A stretch of 64,000 nucleotides of DNA from Ditylenchus dipsaci (GCA_004194705.1 SADC01000350.1:124001-188000); one strand, 5' to 3'. Numbered from the stretch's first letter, positions 35,891-47,600 are shown. Notes: a model not told the origin generated them from the letters alone. A program made the numbers and translations.

Positions 35891-35963
35891 GGTCTCTTAG
35901 TGTAGTGGTTATCACGCGTGCTTCACACGCACGAGGTCGGCGGTTCGATCCCGCCAGAGATCA
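35891..35963 (+). tRNA. tRNA-Val (anticodon CAC)
   Basis: This 73-nt cloverleaf carries valine on GUG codons. Acceptor GGTCTCT pairs with AGAGATC (one G-T). The D arm is GTGTAGTGGTTATCAC. The anticodon stem CGTGC/GCACG holds loop TTCACAC with CAC at positions 34-36. The T arm is GGCGG-TTCGATC-CCGCC, and the discriminator is A. Box A (TAGTGTAGTGG) and box B (GGTTCGATCCC) are intact, no intron is present, and TTTT follows immediately at 35964 as the Pol III stop. Confidence 0.97.
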
Positions 35964-37311
35964 TTTTTACTTTTTCTCAAAATCACAAAGGCGTAAAAAA
36001 GTGCCCGCTTTTAAAATCTTTTCTCTATCTTCTTCGCTACCTCATAAACAATTAAATATTTTTTAGACAATAACCTAAATTTTTTTGTAAAAAAATTGCT
36101 GGAATTCATAAAAAATTCACAAAAGAAACTATCGAAGAAAAAAATAATAAAAAAATATGTAGTGCACTCAAAATAAACTATATAATCAGAAATGGTTTGT
36201 CGTCTATAATTTCTGTTGAATCGCTTTGTGGTCAATTTTTTGCATTGGCGAGACCACAACCACAAAACTGATCCCACCTCTTCTTTTATTTTAGGTGCAT
36301 ATAGTAGAAGTGTGTGTAGGTGGATGTATTTATCTGTCAACTCCTTTCTTTTTTCTCGATGGCCTTTGATTGCATTTAAATTTATTCTTCTTTTTCTTGA
36401 CTTTGCTAGTGCTGCTGCTGCAATCCAAGCCTAAAGACATATTGTTCAGCCAGGGCAAACCGGTTGGATGGGATTCCCGCAATTTTTTATTATTATAATT
36501 TTGAAGGAAATGTAAAAGAAGAGTGATATCTGCATGAATTCTAAAACCAAATTTTTATCAATCAAAATCAGCCATAAGAGTAGGCAGTTGCAGTTTTTAT
36601 TTTATTGCATAATTCGAAAAACTATAACACAATTAAACAGCTTTACTTACAAGTAAAAACGACCGAACTGTGAATAGAATTCGCAAATTCTCTTAATGCA
36701 GGGAACGTAACTGTTCTTTTCAAAAAGATTTGTACTTTTTGGGGGCCCTATATCTTTTTTATTTTTGAAGTTTTTAGTTTAACTATTTTTTTGGTGCTCA
36801 AAAATCAGTTAATCAAGTTAACGTTGAATTGAAGATGATGTATCTGTAACAGTGTTTTCACAAGTCATAGGCATATCGTATTTTCTCTAATCATAGACCC
36901 GTCTCTAATTATAGACCCTCTCGACTTTGAAGGTCTGTATCTCGGCGTAACCCCGTGCCCGGCCGGTTTCCGATTTTTGGGTGGCAAGCGCTCGAAAACC
37001 TCATTAATAAAGGCCCGCTGTGATGAAGAGCATAAGCACAGAGCTCCTAACTAGCTTAACTACTGTCATCGATTTTCCGGGGAAAATCGATGAGGCAAAG
37101 AGCTACCTACGGAAATAATTTAAAGCGCCCGCGTTGTTTTGCGCCACCCTGTACTTTTTTCGAAATTTTTAATTACGTACCTTGATTTTAGCGTATCGTT
37201 TTCTTTGATTGTCAAGTTCTTGCCCGCTCCGATAAATTCATCTGCTGATTGTGAAATCGAAAAGGCTAGCTAGTCTTATTTTTTGATTAACATTCATTTT
37301 ATTTTTTAGCA
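35964..37311. other. Intergenic between tRNA and LITAF gene
   Basis: AT-rich. A one-ended MITE piece (TCTCTAATTATAGACCCTCT, 36880-36930) and a short perfect inverted repeat (CATCGATTTTCC / GGAAAATCGATG, about 37068-37093) are visible. ORFs at 36011 and 36216 have no recognisable domain. Confidence 0.35.
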
Positions 37312-38083
37312 ATGGGTCAACAGGCATCTTCGAGTGAGACAGTTGAGCAAAGAAAGAATAGAGAAGCGCTTCAAGCCAGAATGAAGCCGATTTTGGAGGA
37401 CAAGAATGTGTATCCTACTGAGCCTGCTATCGAATCAGTGATGCCTGTTTGGCCAATCAGTAAAAATCCGGTAACTAGGGTTTCTATACTCTTCACAGGA
37501 AATAATAAATTTTAGGTTGCTCCTGAGTTGGCTGCTAGGATGCCTGAAAGACAAGAGACTATTCGAATCGTCAACGAAATGAAGCGAACGGTCTGGGGTG
37601 AATATGCGAAGGTTTGATTTATATTATCGCTGCTTTACCAAACTTTCCTACCTTGTAGAACAATGACGATGTCAAATGGGCCTATCATCCGGTTGCCGCC
37701 TACTGCCCTAATTGCGAAGAAAGAGTCGTTACTGTCGTGGGTGAGATTATTTATCTATATTTCACATGGTTAATGCATTGACTGTTGCAAATTTGCAGAC
37801 CACAAATGGGGAAATTACACGACGGATATGCTCATTCTGTCGTTCTTTTCGTTGTGAGTTATTTTCTTTGATCAATTATTCCACTCTCGTCGGTCGATCC
37901 TGGGAAAAACTGATTTAGCTTCTTCTGCCTGTGTTTCTTCCCGATGTGCGTCAACTCGTTCAAGGTGAATCCGAAATAGTGTCTTTGAAAGCTTTATTAA
38001 TTTGTGAATTACAGGATGTGCAGCACTTCTGTCCGAATAAGGCTGATGGCTGTGGCTTCTTGTTGGGGACATATGAGCGCTAA
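37312..38083 (+). CDS. LITAF-domain protein
   Basis: Peripheral membrane zinc-binding protein of late endosomes/lysosomes, in the LITAF/SIMPLE-like family that is expanded in invertebrates. Six exons: 37312..37470, 37516..37611, 37659..37740, 37799..37853, 37919..37964, 38015..38083; introns are 45-65 bp and all GT...AG. The N-terminus (MGQQASSSETVEQRKNREAL) starts MGQQ, a possible N-myristoylation start. The LITAF domain has the first knuckle AAYCPNCEERVVTVV, the amphipathic membrane-inserting stretch SFFSFFFCLCFFPMCVNSF, then KDVQHFCPN and CGFLLGTYER before the stop. The second knuckle has four extra residues (KADG) between CPN and CG, which spaces the Cys pair by six instead of two. The ATG is preceded by a TTTTTTAG, so a trans-splice or 5' UTR intron is possible. 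Confidence 0.9.
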
Positions 38084-38191
38084 TAGCTCTCCGGCTCAGA
38101 CAAAGATGATGCCTTTTGTCTTCATATAGAAAGTATTCTCTGAGATGTGTAATATATTGTGGATAAATGATGTAATGAAGTGAATTTTCTA

Positions 38192-39126
38192 TTAGGTTGT
38201 AACATAAGTTCCCAGCGTTTTTTTGGAATTTCAAAATTTTATTGGTGTTTCATAAAAGAAACATACATCAACAGTTGCATATCATTCAGTAATGTAGTCT
38301 CCATCGTTATTTACCACTTCCTTCCATTTTTCCGGCAATTTGTCGATTCCCTTCCGCCAAAAGTCATCAGGTCGAGAGTCGAACCAATCTTGAAGCCAAT
38401 CTTCGAGTTCCTCATTATTTTCAAACGTAACTCCGCGCAAATCATTGGAAAGGCAGAGGAAAAGATAGTAGTCACTAGGGGCCAGATCGGGAGAGTATGG
38501 CGGGTGCAGTAACACTTCCCATCCGAGCTCAAGAAGAGCTTTTTTGACAAGTTTAGCCACGTGTGGTCTGGCGTTGTCGTGGAGCAGGATCACTTGTCCT
38601 TGGCGATCAGGTCTCTTTTCTTGGATTGCTTTATTTAAGCGTTCCAATTGTGATTTATAGACGTGCCTGTTGACTGTTTCTCCTTTCCCAGCATCTCCCA
38701 ATGAAGAAGGCCTAAAACAAATAGACGGTTATTGGCAAAACCAATCAAACAACAACGGGAGCGGGAAGCGTCTTCAAGGTCAAAGATGCCCTTTTTGAAT
38801 TTGGCAAACCATTCACGGGCAGTGCTTTCGCCAATAGCAGCCTCTCCGTACACAGCGCAAATGTCCCGAGCAGCTTGTGCAGCTTTTTGGCCTCGATTGA
38901 AAGCAAAAAGAAGAAGGTGTCGAAAATGTGATTTTTGTCAACTTGACAATCCATTTCAATTGCCTATAACTGATTAAAAATTAAAGCACACAAGGGTAAA
39001 TTATAGCGCGTATGAAAGAGCAAATACAGGGCTTCATTTTGGTAATAACATGGCACAAGGCCAGCAATCATTCGTGTCAGGAGATACCGTCAAATAAAAA
39101 CGCTGGGAACTTATGTTACAACCTAA
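38192..39126. mobile_element. Mariner element, internally deleted
   Basis: Perfect inverted ends TTAGGTTGTAACATAAGTTC (continuing CCAGCG) with TA on both sides (38190-38191 and 39127-39128). At 935 bp it is shorter than the usual 1.2-1.3 kb. It lies about 100 bp past the LITAF stop codon. Confidence 0.92.
38282..38954 (-). pseudogene. Mariner transposase remnant (D,D34D type)
   Basis: Minus-strand transposase with its middle missing. The N-terminal part (MDCQVDKNH... then AAIGESTAREWFAKFKKG, FDLEDASRS) encodes the first DNA-binding helix-turn-helix, with a frame break near 38880. It jumps from the linker straight to a C-terminal part with VNRHVYKSQLERLN, the second catalytic Asp in LLHDNARPH and the third in HPPYSPDLAPSDYYLF. 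Exactly 34 residues lie between these two Asp, the classic mariner spacing. The second helix-turn-helix and first catalytic Asp are gone, so no active enzyme could be made. Confidence 0.88.
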
Positions 39127-39128
39127 TA

Positions 39129-39825
39129 GTGTCTAAGTTTCAGTGACTGACTTTATTTTTAACGATCTCGAGATGTTAAGTGGCTTTGTAATCTTCATAT
39201 GATACTGTCAAAGAAATTCCGCAACATTTGTAGGATCTGGTAAAAGGATTTTCGAGCTTCGCAAGCCTACGACACAAACCTTTTTATATCACTTTGAAAA
39301 AAGAGCTATATATTGTTAGCACCAAAGTTATAATAACAGAAGCCGAGAAATTCTATAGAGATGGGCAGATACAGAGTTCGTTGGCTCAAATAAAGCAGTG
39401 GCAAACCTTTCTAGTTTGCTTATTTATGCTCATATTGTAGCTTACATTCAGAGGCACAATATAAATTCAAACAAGAAATTACAAGAAATTATAAAATAAG
39501 AAGGGATTAAAGTGTGACTTGGATCTGCAACCATTTTTTTCACTACTAAAATTCCCCCCTCCATTTTAAAAGTCCAGCCATTCTGAGCTCCGCAGAGTTC
39601 AGGCTACAAGGTAGGAATTGAAGAAAAATTTTCAAATTTCTGTCATAGCCAGGCACTGGTCCGTTCCTACAGATTGTGTTTTTTAATATAAATCCCATGA
39701 GCCGAGAATTTTTTTAAAATTAAAGCTTTGTGTGGATGAGGGGTAGACTGTGATATATCCTGATAGATTGATAGATACATTGACCTGTTCTATTTTTTCA
39801 GAGAAAAAGCATCTGGAGCTCAAGA
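39129..39825. other. Intergenic, no gene recognised
   Basis: AT-rich, with no repeats or ORFs I can support. Confidence 0.3.
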
Positions 39826-40098
39826 ATGAATGAACAGGCGTCAAATCTGTCTGGCGATAGCGACGAAAATTCCGCTGTGAGCATCTTCGATCTAATGATA
39901 GGAAAGGCGAGAAGGTCTCAAGAAAAGGCAACCAAACTATTTCCGTCTACGATCTGCTGATGGAAAAACTGAGCCAGATGGAGAATGATGAGACAGATGA
40001 CAATACAACAAGGACTTCTTCTATCACTATCCTATGTCCTATGAGTACTGAAAATAATTCTGTGAACATATCTGTTTTGAATTTCTGTTCTCCGAAAT
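39826..40098 (+). CDS. Small acidic protein, unrecognised
   Basis: I do not recognise this. From ATG at 39826 the frame reads MNEQASNLSGDSDENSAVSI, then FDLMIGKARRSQEK. A one-base shift near 39920 restores a second similar block, TISVYDLLMEKL, followed by an acidic Thr/Ser-rich tail (MENDETDDNTT) and a stop near 40098. The repeated S-[IV]-[FY]-DL-[ML]-x-x-K motif across the break is the main argument for coding. The unshifted frame stops at about 39958. An acceptor-like TTTTTTCAG precedes it at about 39800, so it may be the last exon of a gene whose other exons were not found. Confidence 0.35.
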
Positions 40099-40179
40099 AA
40101 ATGCATATAATGTGGTTTTCCAATCAATTTGAGCCACCATTGTAAATGACGGTTTTTGTCCCATTTAAATTTGAAGTGT

Positions 40180-41005
40180 GGTTCGGGTCCGCGACGTTTG
40201 AGTCCCGGGCCGTTTGAGTCCCGGGCCGTTTGGGTCCCACGGCCGTTTGTGTCCCGGCCGTTTGTGTCCCGGCCGTTTAAGTCCCGGCCGTTTGGGTCCC
40301 AGGCCGTTTGAGTCCCCGCACAACTATTATTCATTTTCAAAAAAATGTTTTTGTTTTGTATTGTAAATGGCCTCAGTGACTATTCAAGCGATGAAGAAAA
40401 TCAACAGCAAGCTGCCATTCAGCCTTTACGGTCTACTTCCGGTTACTACGCGTTTGGGCCCTACGCATACAATCCATCGAAAAATTTTGACTTTTCTAGA
40501 TTTTCTACCTGCCTGCCTTCGGCAGGCAAACTAATTCAATAGGAAGCCCCTTTGAGGGTACATGGTCCGGGATAAGGGCTGACCCTTTAGGGGTACATGG
40601 TACGGGATAAGGGCTGACCCTTTGGGGTACATGGTACGGGATAATGGCTGACCCTTTAATGACCCACATAGCTTTTTCTTGGTGCAGCACCAGTTCTAAT
40701 ACGTACAACACATCTGCGTTGAAAATATAAAATTTTTATAATTGGGGCCTAAATGCGGGCCCAAATGCGGGGGCCAAATGCGGGATCAATGCTGGGGAGC
40801 ATTGATTGCTCGGCTGGGAGTAAAACGGCCTGGGACCCAAACTGCCTGGGACCCAAACTGCCTGGGACCCAAACGGCCTGGACCCAAACGGCCGGGACTC
40901 AAACGGCCGGGACACAAACGGCCGGGACACAAACGGCCGGGACACAAGCGGCCGTGGGACCCAAACGCCCGGGACTCAAACGTCCTGATCCCGTGTGGTT
41001 CCGTA
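40180..41005. mobile_element. Fold-back element with GGCCGGGACACAAAC tandem arms
   Basis: Left arm 40190-40320 and right arm 40826-40990 are inverted tandem arrays of a roughly 15-18 bp unit (GGGACACAAACGGCC / GGCCGTTTGTGTCCC). Outer pieces such as TGTGGTTCGGGTCC and its partner near 40990 also match. The middle carries a roughly 35-bp tandem (40550-40660) and an ORF 40345-40542 with DYSSDEENQQQ. The architecture matches the GGCTGTAC family but the sequence does not. No duplication was identified. Confidence 0.6.
40545..40660. repeat. GGTACATGGTACGGGATAAG tandem repeat
   Basis: Three to four units of about 36 bp with core GGGGTACATGGTACGGGATA and GGCTGACCCTTT. Confidence 0.75.
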
Positions 41006-41705
41006 AAATAAACATGAGCATGGCATTGGCCTTTTTAACTGGTTGTCAAATTGAAATTTAAGCAGGTAGCTGAACCTTTAAAAATCGCCGGCTATCCACT
41101 GGCTGTACAAAGAAGTGGTGCTGTCCGGATATGTAAATTTTCTAAATTTCATGTAAATTGACGGTCTGACCTCGGAATTTGTGAGTAGTCATTGTTCGGA
41201 TGTTATTTTTAGCACTAAACATTGATGATACCTCTGGTTGTTAACTACTCCGTTTATTTATCACTTCGTGTGTGTCAGGGTTGCAAAAATATGGCTCATC
41301 GGCCACAAAATACCAGCTACATCTAGGCTATTTGTGGCCGATCATCCACATTGGGGACGCCTCAAACCTCTGCGCCCCTGAAGGGGAGCAGGGGGTTGAG
41401 AGTTAGAGATGCGCGCACTCACTTACCTTAGACATGACTCTTCATCGTAAATGTTTTTTTTAATTAAGGAAAACTTATTTTAAAACCAAAATTATTAATA
41501 ATACCACTTTTTACACACATAATACTTGCTAACCTGATTCCAAAAATAATAAAACATGTCATCCCCTCTAAAGAATTGTAGCTACAGAACCTCTTCAATG
41601 TAAGTTCTTTTTAACATTTAATGAGTTCTCGTTTTCGCATATTTACTGCTGTGAATATTTTTGATTTCTGGCCATAACCATAAAACTTCTTTGCAATTCA
41701 GATCA
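41006..41705. other. Intergenic with fragment of the dispersed module
   Basis: 41360-41445 holds CTCTGCGCCCCTGAAGGGGA and AGATGCGCGCACTCACTTAC, part of the module also at 2690, 47660 and 49040. Otherwise no feature. Confidence 0.4.
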
Positions 41706-42599
41706 ACTACCGTATACCCTATTTCCTCTAATTAACGCCTTTATTTTTTGACTTGCCTCTAGGGGGCGTTAATTATAGTCATTTTGGGATTTTTTAGTAC
41801 TTTATCAAAATCCGAAACGTGGAATCGATGGAGCTCGCGAGGGGCAGGAGCAACCTGTGTCAAATCAAATTGTGCCACCGCAAATTGTGCCGCGATTTTG
41901 ATACATTTCACAGTTAAAATCATCAAATTTTTATTCTTTTTACTTTTATTCTTTATTTTTATTCTGGTACAGTTTGATTTTGGAACAATTTGCGGTGGCA
42001 AAATTTGAGTTTGGCACAACTCAAATTGGGCACAGTGCAACTTGGCACAATTTTAATTTGGCACAATTTGCGGTGGCACAATGTGATTTGACACAGTGCT
42101 GGCAATTTGAATCATTGATTCAAATGAATTTCGAAAATGAGTCATTTGAATCACGACAATTTGAATCATGAGTTATATGAATCATTTTTTTTAATGATTC
42201 AAATTAATTTTGCAATTCGAATCATGATTCATTTGAATCACAGCTTTATTGGCAATGATTCAAACATGATTCAAATTAATTTTGCAATTTGAATCATGAT
42301 TCATATGAATCACAGCCGAAAAAGCTATGATTCAAATGTGATTCAAATTAATTTTGCAATTCGAATCATGAGTTATATGAATCATGATTCAAATTGTCGT
42401 GATTCAATTGTGATTCAAATTATTCGATGATTCACGAATCATTGTGTTTGTACCACTTCCTATTTTGGTGTGATATATTGTTACTGATAATATACAATTT
42501 CCTCTATTCTACTCAGGCTCTTTGCCTTTTTCTTACTACGACTTAATCTTACCAATTATTTTACGCTAACTACAGAAATATTTTTGCACCCAAACTACT

Positions 42600-42945
42600 A
42601 TATGCACCCTGAGTCACCTTAAAGCACCCGAAATATCCCAAACCACCTTTAAACATCGCAAACAACCCTGTATCACCTCAAACCACCTCAAAGCACCACA
42701 AACAACCTCAAAGCACCACAAACCACCTCAAACCACCTCAAACTACCTAAAACCACTTCTAACCACTCCAAACTTCCAAACCAGGCTGAACCACCACAAA
42801 CCACCATTAACCACCCAAAATACTCCAAATCACTCCAAACGATCCCAAACCACATCAAAACACCCTGAACAACCCCGAGTTAGCTCAAACCGCCTCAAAC
42901 ATCCGCAAACACTCCGAACTATTCTCGACTACCCGAAACCACTTA
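42600..42945. repeat. AACCACCTCAAACCACC tandem repeat
   Basis: About 340 bp of degenerate 8-16 bp CCACCTCAAA units inside the hAT-type element. Confidence 0.7.
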
Positions 42946-43341
42946 AAAATACGCTTAATCCCACTGGATCACCCTGTATATTTGGGGTAGTTCTGGATAT
43001 GAACAAAGAGAAATGTTTTGAACAAAAAAATTGTGTCTATAAACATGAAAAGCACCATACGTTAATCTACATTCCTTTATGGAAATGGCCATGCCTATTG
43101 AATTTTGTGGGAAGTGTGAAAACTGTGAGCCCTGCCTGAGGCATGGCCAAAAAGATTTTCCCGAGTTATCGTAAGAAGAAATTCGCCATATGTTCAGACC
43201 TTGACTGGACTTCAATTCTAGCTATCGTGCCTCACTTCGAAGGGAAATCGATAGATTTAAAATAAGATAAGTACTGAGATCTTTATTAGCAACCATACAA
43301 TGTAAACTAGCCAACAACAACATAAGCTTACAATGACATCA

Positions 43342-44084
43342 CTACTGTTTTTTTGAGCATTCTTTCCAAGGATCTTCAGGCATCTGGCAAAAGTGAACTG
43401 ACAAGCTGGAGTGCAAAAGTACCTGTTCACTGGGGAAGATTAATAGCCACATGTCCAGCACCGTTGCAAAAGTCCACATCTGAAAGCAGCGAAGCAACTG
43501 AAAACAACCCTTTTTGAATTAAGCAAGTTGTGCAAACCAGATTACCCCAAGAAGGTTAGATATGTAAAGGAGCACGTGAGCACACACAGCCAGCCGAAGA
43601 GGATCATAGAGCAGGCCACTGACAGCCATCAGCGACACAGTCACATGGAAGAACCTGCGATAAACGGCAACTGTCGCTGCGAGGATCGCTACTTCTTTTG
43701 ACTTGCTATTTCGATACTGAAAGTTCGAAAGTATAAATAAAGAACAAGAAAAAGCTAGTCTTAGACATACCTTGACAGTTGCAATAAAAATCTTCTTGAC
43801 GGTGGAGCACTAGTTGTGAGCTGATTTGTTCACGACAGAAGAGGAACGTCAACGATTAGGATTAGAAACCCGACTAATACAGCTGACACTTCGGCTCTTG
43901 CCACGCTTGAAGACCTTCGACTTTGAGCTCTAAAAAAAATAAGAATATGAGATGTTGAGGTAAAACACGAACCTTGGGCTTGCTAGAGGTTATCAACTTT
44001 TAAGCAGTGGAGATGGAACATTTGCGCTAACGACCACGCGACGATTTCTTGTGACTGTCAGAAGAACAGGCGCTAGAAGCAAAA
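43342..44084 (-). pseudogene. Membrane-protein gene fragment inside a hAT-type element
   Basis: I do not recognise the family. Minus-strand exons with GT...AG introns are visible: 43964-44084 region, 43790-43930 region, about 43556-43718, and a last exon from about 43507 to the stop at 43342. Hydrophobic segments SAVLVGFLILIVDVPLL, VSLMAVSGLLYDPLRLAVCA and MWTFATVLDMWLLIFP suggest three or four membrane helices; the C-terminus is MPEDPWKECSKKQ. The first two exons need one-base shifts to stay open, so the copy is broken (or the assembly has indels). Introns are retained, so if captured it was captured as DNA, not from mRNA. It lies wholly between the 8-bp duplications of the hAT-type element. 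Confidence 0.5.
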
Positions 44085-44646
44085 GCAATTAATTATGAGA
44101 ATAAAAACAAATATAAGTCAAGGATGAATACAAATGAGTCAAATTATTTGATTGAAAATTAATTTGACTCACGACAATTTAACTCAAGATAATTTGAATC
44201 ACGATTTATATAAATCACACAGAGCTGTGATTCATATGAATCATGATTCAAATTAATTTTGTAATTTGAATCATGATTCATTTGAATCAGAGATAACTGT
44301 GATTCATTTAAATCATGAGTCAAATTAATTTTTAATTTGAATCATAATTAATTTGAATCACAGTCATCAGTGATTCAAATGAATCATGATTCAAATTACA
44401 AAATTAATTTGAATCATGATTCAAATAATTTCTTGATAACTGTGATTCATTTGAATCACGATTCAAATTAATTTTTAATTTGAATCATTGAGCAATGATT
44501 CAAATTGCCAGCACTGATTTGACACAGGCTGCTCCTACTTCTCGCGAGAACTAAAAAAGGCGAAAAAACCTGTTCGAAAAAAAAAAATTCTGCTCCGAGA
44601 TACGAACCCTCAAAGTCGAGGGGGCGTTAATTAGAGGAAATACGGT

Positions 44647-47600
44647 ATTCTCTATTAATCATCAAGTGGGGAACGTTCCCCGTCCCCGTTCGAACGCGGG
44701 TTTCAAGCGGTTTCAAAGATTGGGGGACCCCCACTCTATAATGATCTCCCACCCTACCGACCTCATATATCAGCCTAGAGCGAACATTTCACAAATCTGT
44801 TTTTGCGTTTCCTTAGTTAGCACCAGCTATCCTGATTCCACTTTTTAGATTCTAATCGACTGTTTATTTTAGTTATCGCATAATATTTTGTGGTGTTAAA
44901 ATAAGTTCTCTTTAATTTTTCATAGTAAAATCGCTCAGAAAATATGAGAATAAAAATATCATTCAGTCAAAAAACACTTTTCTAGTTTACCGTATTTCCT
45001 CTAATAGAAGCCCCCTCCTATTAAGCTCCATCTAAAGGTCATCCAAAATTTAAAAGCCCCCCCCCCTCTAATATAAGCCCCCCCCTCTAGTGGGTATCCT
45101 AAAAATATAAGCCCCTTTTTTATATAAATCCCAGAATCAATTATTTTTGGTAAATAGGTGTTTCTAAACGTGGTAATAGATACAAAGAATGTCTTTATGT
45201 GTTTGCCAAGCACACTTTCGAAGTGGATCGCTGGAATGCTTGTGAGTGAGTAAATTTCAAAGCAAAAACTACATCGAGTCAAGTACTATTTTAACGGGTA
45301 TTTTTTGGTTTGAAAAATTGCTTTATGCAGTAAAATCGGCAGAAAATCAGCAACAAACGATACCAAGTGAATTAGGTTTACGTTTAAGGAACAAGAAAAT
45401 AAGTCGGTGGCATAGGTCAGATAAAAAAAAGGCATAACGGTACTTCGCAGAAAATTATCTAAATTTCGCAGCAAATTTTGGTCTCGCTTTTTTCTTTTTG
45501 ATTTTCTAACCTTTTTTTTAAAAAGTAAAGGTGAGTCAAGAAATTCGAACACTTTTAATAGGCCATTACTTTTTGTCTAGGACAAATTTCGAAATTCTGT
45601 TAACGCAGAACAACTTAACTTTTATAGGAATTTGTTTGTATATAATGTGAAAAACACGATTATCGCTTGGTCCCCCACTGTGATTTGGCCTTGGTTATCC
45701 AGAAGATATTCTCAGACATTCAGCAAAGTTATTACTCTAAATGACACTTTAGCTACGCGAGGGTGTTAATACTTTCAGAAAAAGTATATGTAAACTAATG
45801 GAAAGGGTGAAACAAAATTTGCTGAAAAATTAAGATAATTTGCAGCGAAATTCCAATACGCCCATAATGAATTCAGTTAGAACGCCTCCGAGAGAAACAG
45901 TGGGTAAACTATGAATATAGAATCAGTGCTTTTGATGTTTAAACGCTGTTTAAACAATGTTATGTGAAAAATTAGAAGCGATCAGAGGATGGCGTGAAAA
46001 AATTATGACTCAACGTCTTTTTTTGCCCAAATGTCTTTTTTTAAAAGGGTTTCAAAGATTTGACAAAATCTACTTTAGTTAAACTCGCCAAATTGGTCAT
46101 AACTTCAGTTTTTCGAATACTTCTAGCATAATATTTTAAGATGGCAGCCCTGATATAAGCGGACGAAAAAGGCGATCTAAAAGTCTATTATTCACAATAA
46201 AAAGGTCATTGTTTCTATATTGGGAAATACAATAACATATGAGCAACTAAGCACAACACATTCTTGCTGTGTACATTCACTTTACAGACAATTTCGACAG
46301 CTTTTTTGCTTCAGTCATTTGATTGTAGGGAATTCTTTAGTGGCCTAAACTAGATGATTAGTTTTAGCCGAATCAAGGATGTCCTCATTAGATAAAACTG
46401 CAATTTACAAGAAAGTAGGATACCCTGACTATGACCTAGGGAAATTTTATGAATTTTTTTGTTGTTTTTGTGTTTTTTTTTCAAAAGAATTTTCAATTGT
46501 AAAAACTATTTATTTGCACTTATAAACCATTTTCAGCAAAAAATTGGTGCAGTGGACGCTATCCATAACGGACCTCCTCCATAACGGACAAAAAATTTGG
46601 TTGGTTCCTATTGAAATTGACTAGAAAGAACGCTCTACATAACGGCCGCTCTTTATAACGGACACAAATGCCGGTACTCAATAAATAGATAAATAGCCTA
46701 TAAATAGTCTCCATAATGGACAATCGACATTTTTTGACCATATTTCAGAAAAAACTTGTGCCTTAGCACGAATATGCTCAGCTGATCTTCTCAAATGCAA
46801 ACTATTTGGGTTAGGGTGGCTTTTTATACAAAAATCTTGCGCTCACTTTTTCGATACCGTATTTATGTTCTCGTTTCTTCTGCATGACATATTTTGTTTC
46901 GGCATCAAAATGGCTACTCATAGAAAAAAGCGATTTATCATATCGCTGTTAGAGAAAATAAGATTATCGAAGTAGCAGAAAAGAAAAACAAAGAAATTTA
47001 AATTAGAAAAGTAAGCACAGACTTTGGACCCATCTGTGATCAAATTTTTCTCTACTTCTTAATATGATGAAAAATTTTAAAATCAAAGGTGTTTGTGGGT
47101 GATGTTGAGCTTGTGATCCAGAAACTCGCCTTTTTGCTATGTAACAGAAGAGCCTTTTGAACTATTTCAGTTTGAACCAGTGATGTTATGTTTTTTTTAA
47201 TGAATAAACTTTAAAAAGCCAGACTTAGTACACGAAGCTCTCTATAACGGACAAAATTATTCAGAAAGAAAAATTTCGCCCTCCATAACAGACGCTCTCC
47301 ATAACTCCTTCCATTTCAAATTAAAAAGCCGTCGTGTGTCTGTTCTAGTATTGGCACTTCTTTAGCCCCCCCCCCCCATACCCGGATATTTCAAAAAATG
47401 ACCCAAAATCATCTCCCGAACTAATTTTTCTGCACATTTTGGATTGTATGAAAAACATTTTTTTTTAATTTGGTTATATGAGGGGGGGGTACTAAAGAAA
47501 TATTACTAAACACTTGAGAATTTTGAACAGTTTTTTACTTTCTGGGGGCTACCGCATAAATAAACTCTGGTATGCATGCTTTTTCATGCATCCAGAGTCA

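Larger units (their letters stand above)
42094..44516. mobile_element. hAT-type element carrying a gene fragment
   Basis: Ends CAGTGCTGGCAATTTGAATC (24 bp inverted repeat) with exact 8-bp duplications ATTTGACA at 42086-42093 and 44517-44524, the size hAT elements make. Subterminal TGATTCAAATTAATTTT repeats line both ends. The interior has no hAT transposase; it holds a CCACCTCAAA repeat (42600-42945) and a minus-strand, intron-containing membrane-protein sequence. Confidence 0.85.
41710..44646. mobile_element. Outer MITE split by later insertions
   Basis: Left end TACCGTAT...TTTCCTCTAATTAACGCC and right end GGCGTTAATTAGAGGAAATACGGTA are inverted. Inside is a palindromic part (GCAGGAGCAACCTGTGTCAA / GACACAGGCTGCTCCTACTT), and inside that the 2423-bp hAT-type element. 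Three nested layers are thus visible, oldest outside. Confidence 0.65.

Noticed and set aside
35891..35963. tRNA with anticodon TCA
   Set aside because: Shifting the anticodon stem to CGTGC/GCACG gives full pairing and anticodon CAC, matching tRNA-Val elsewhere in the molecule.
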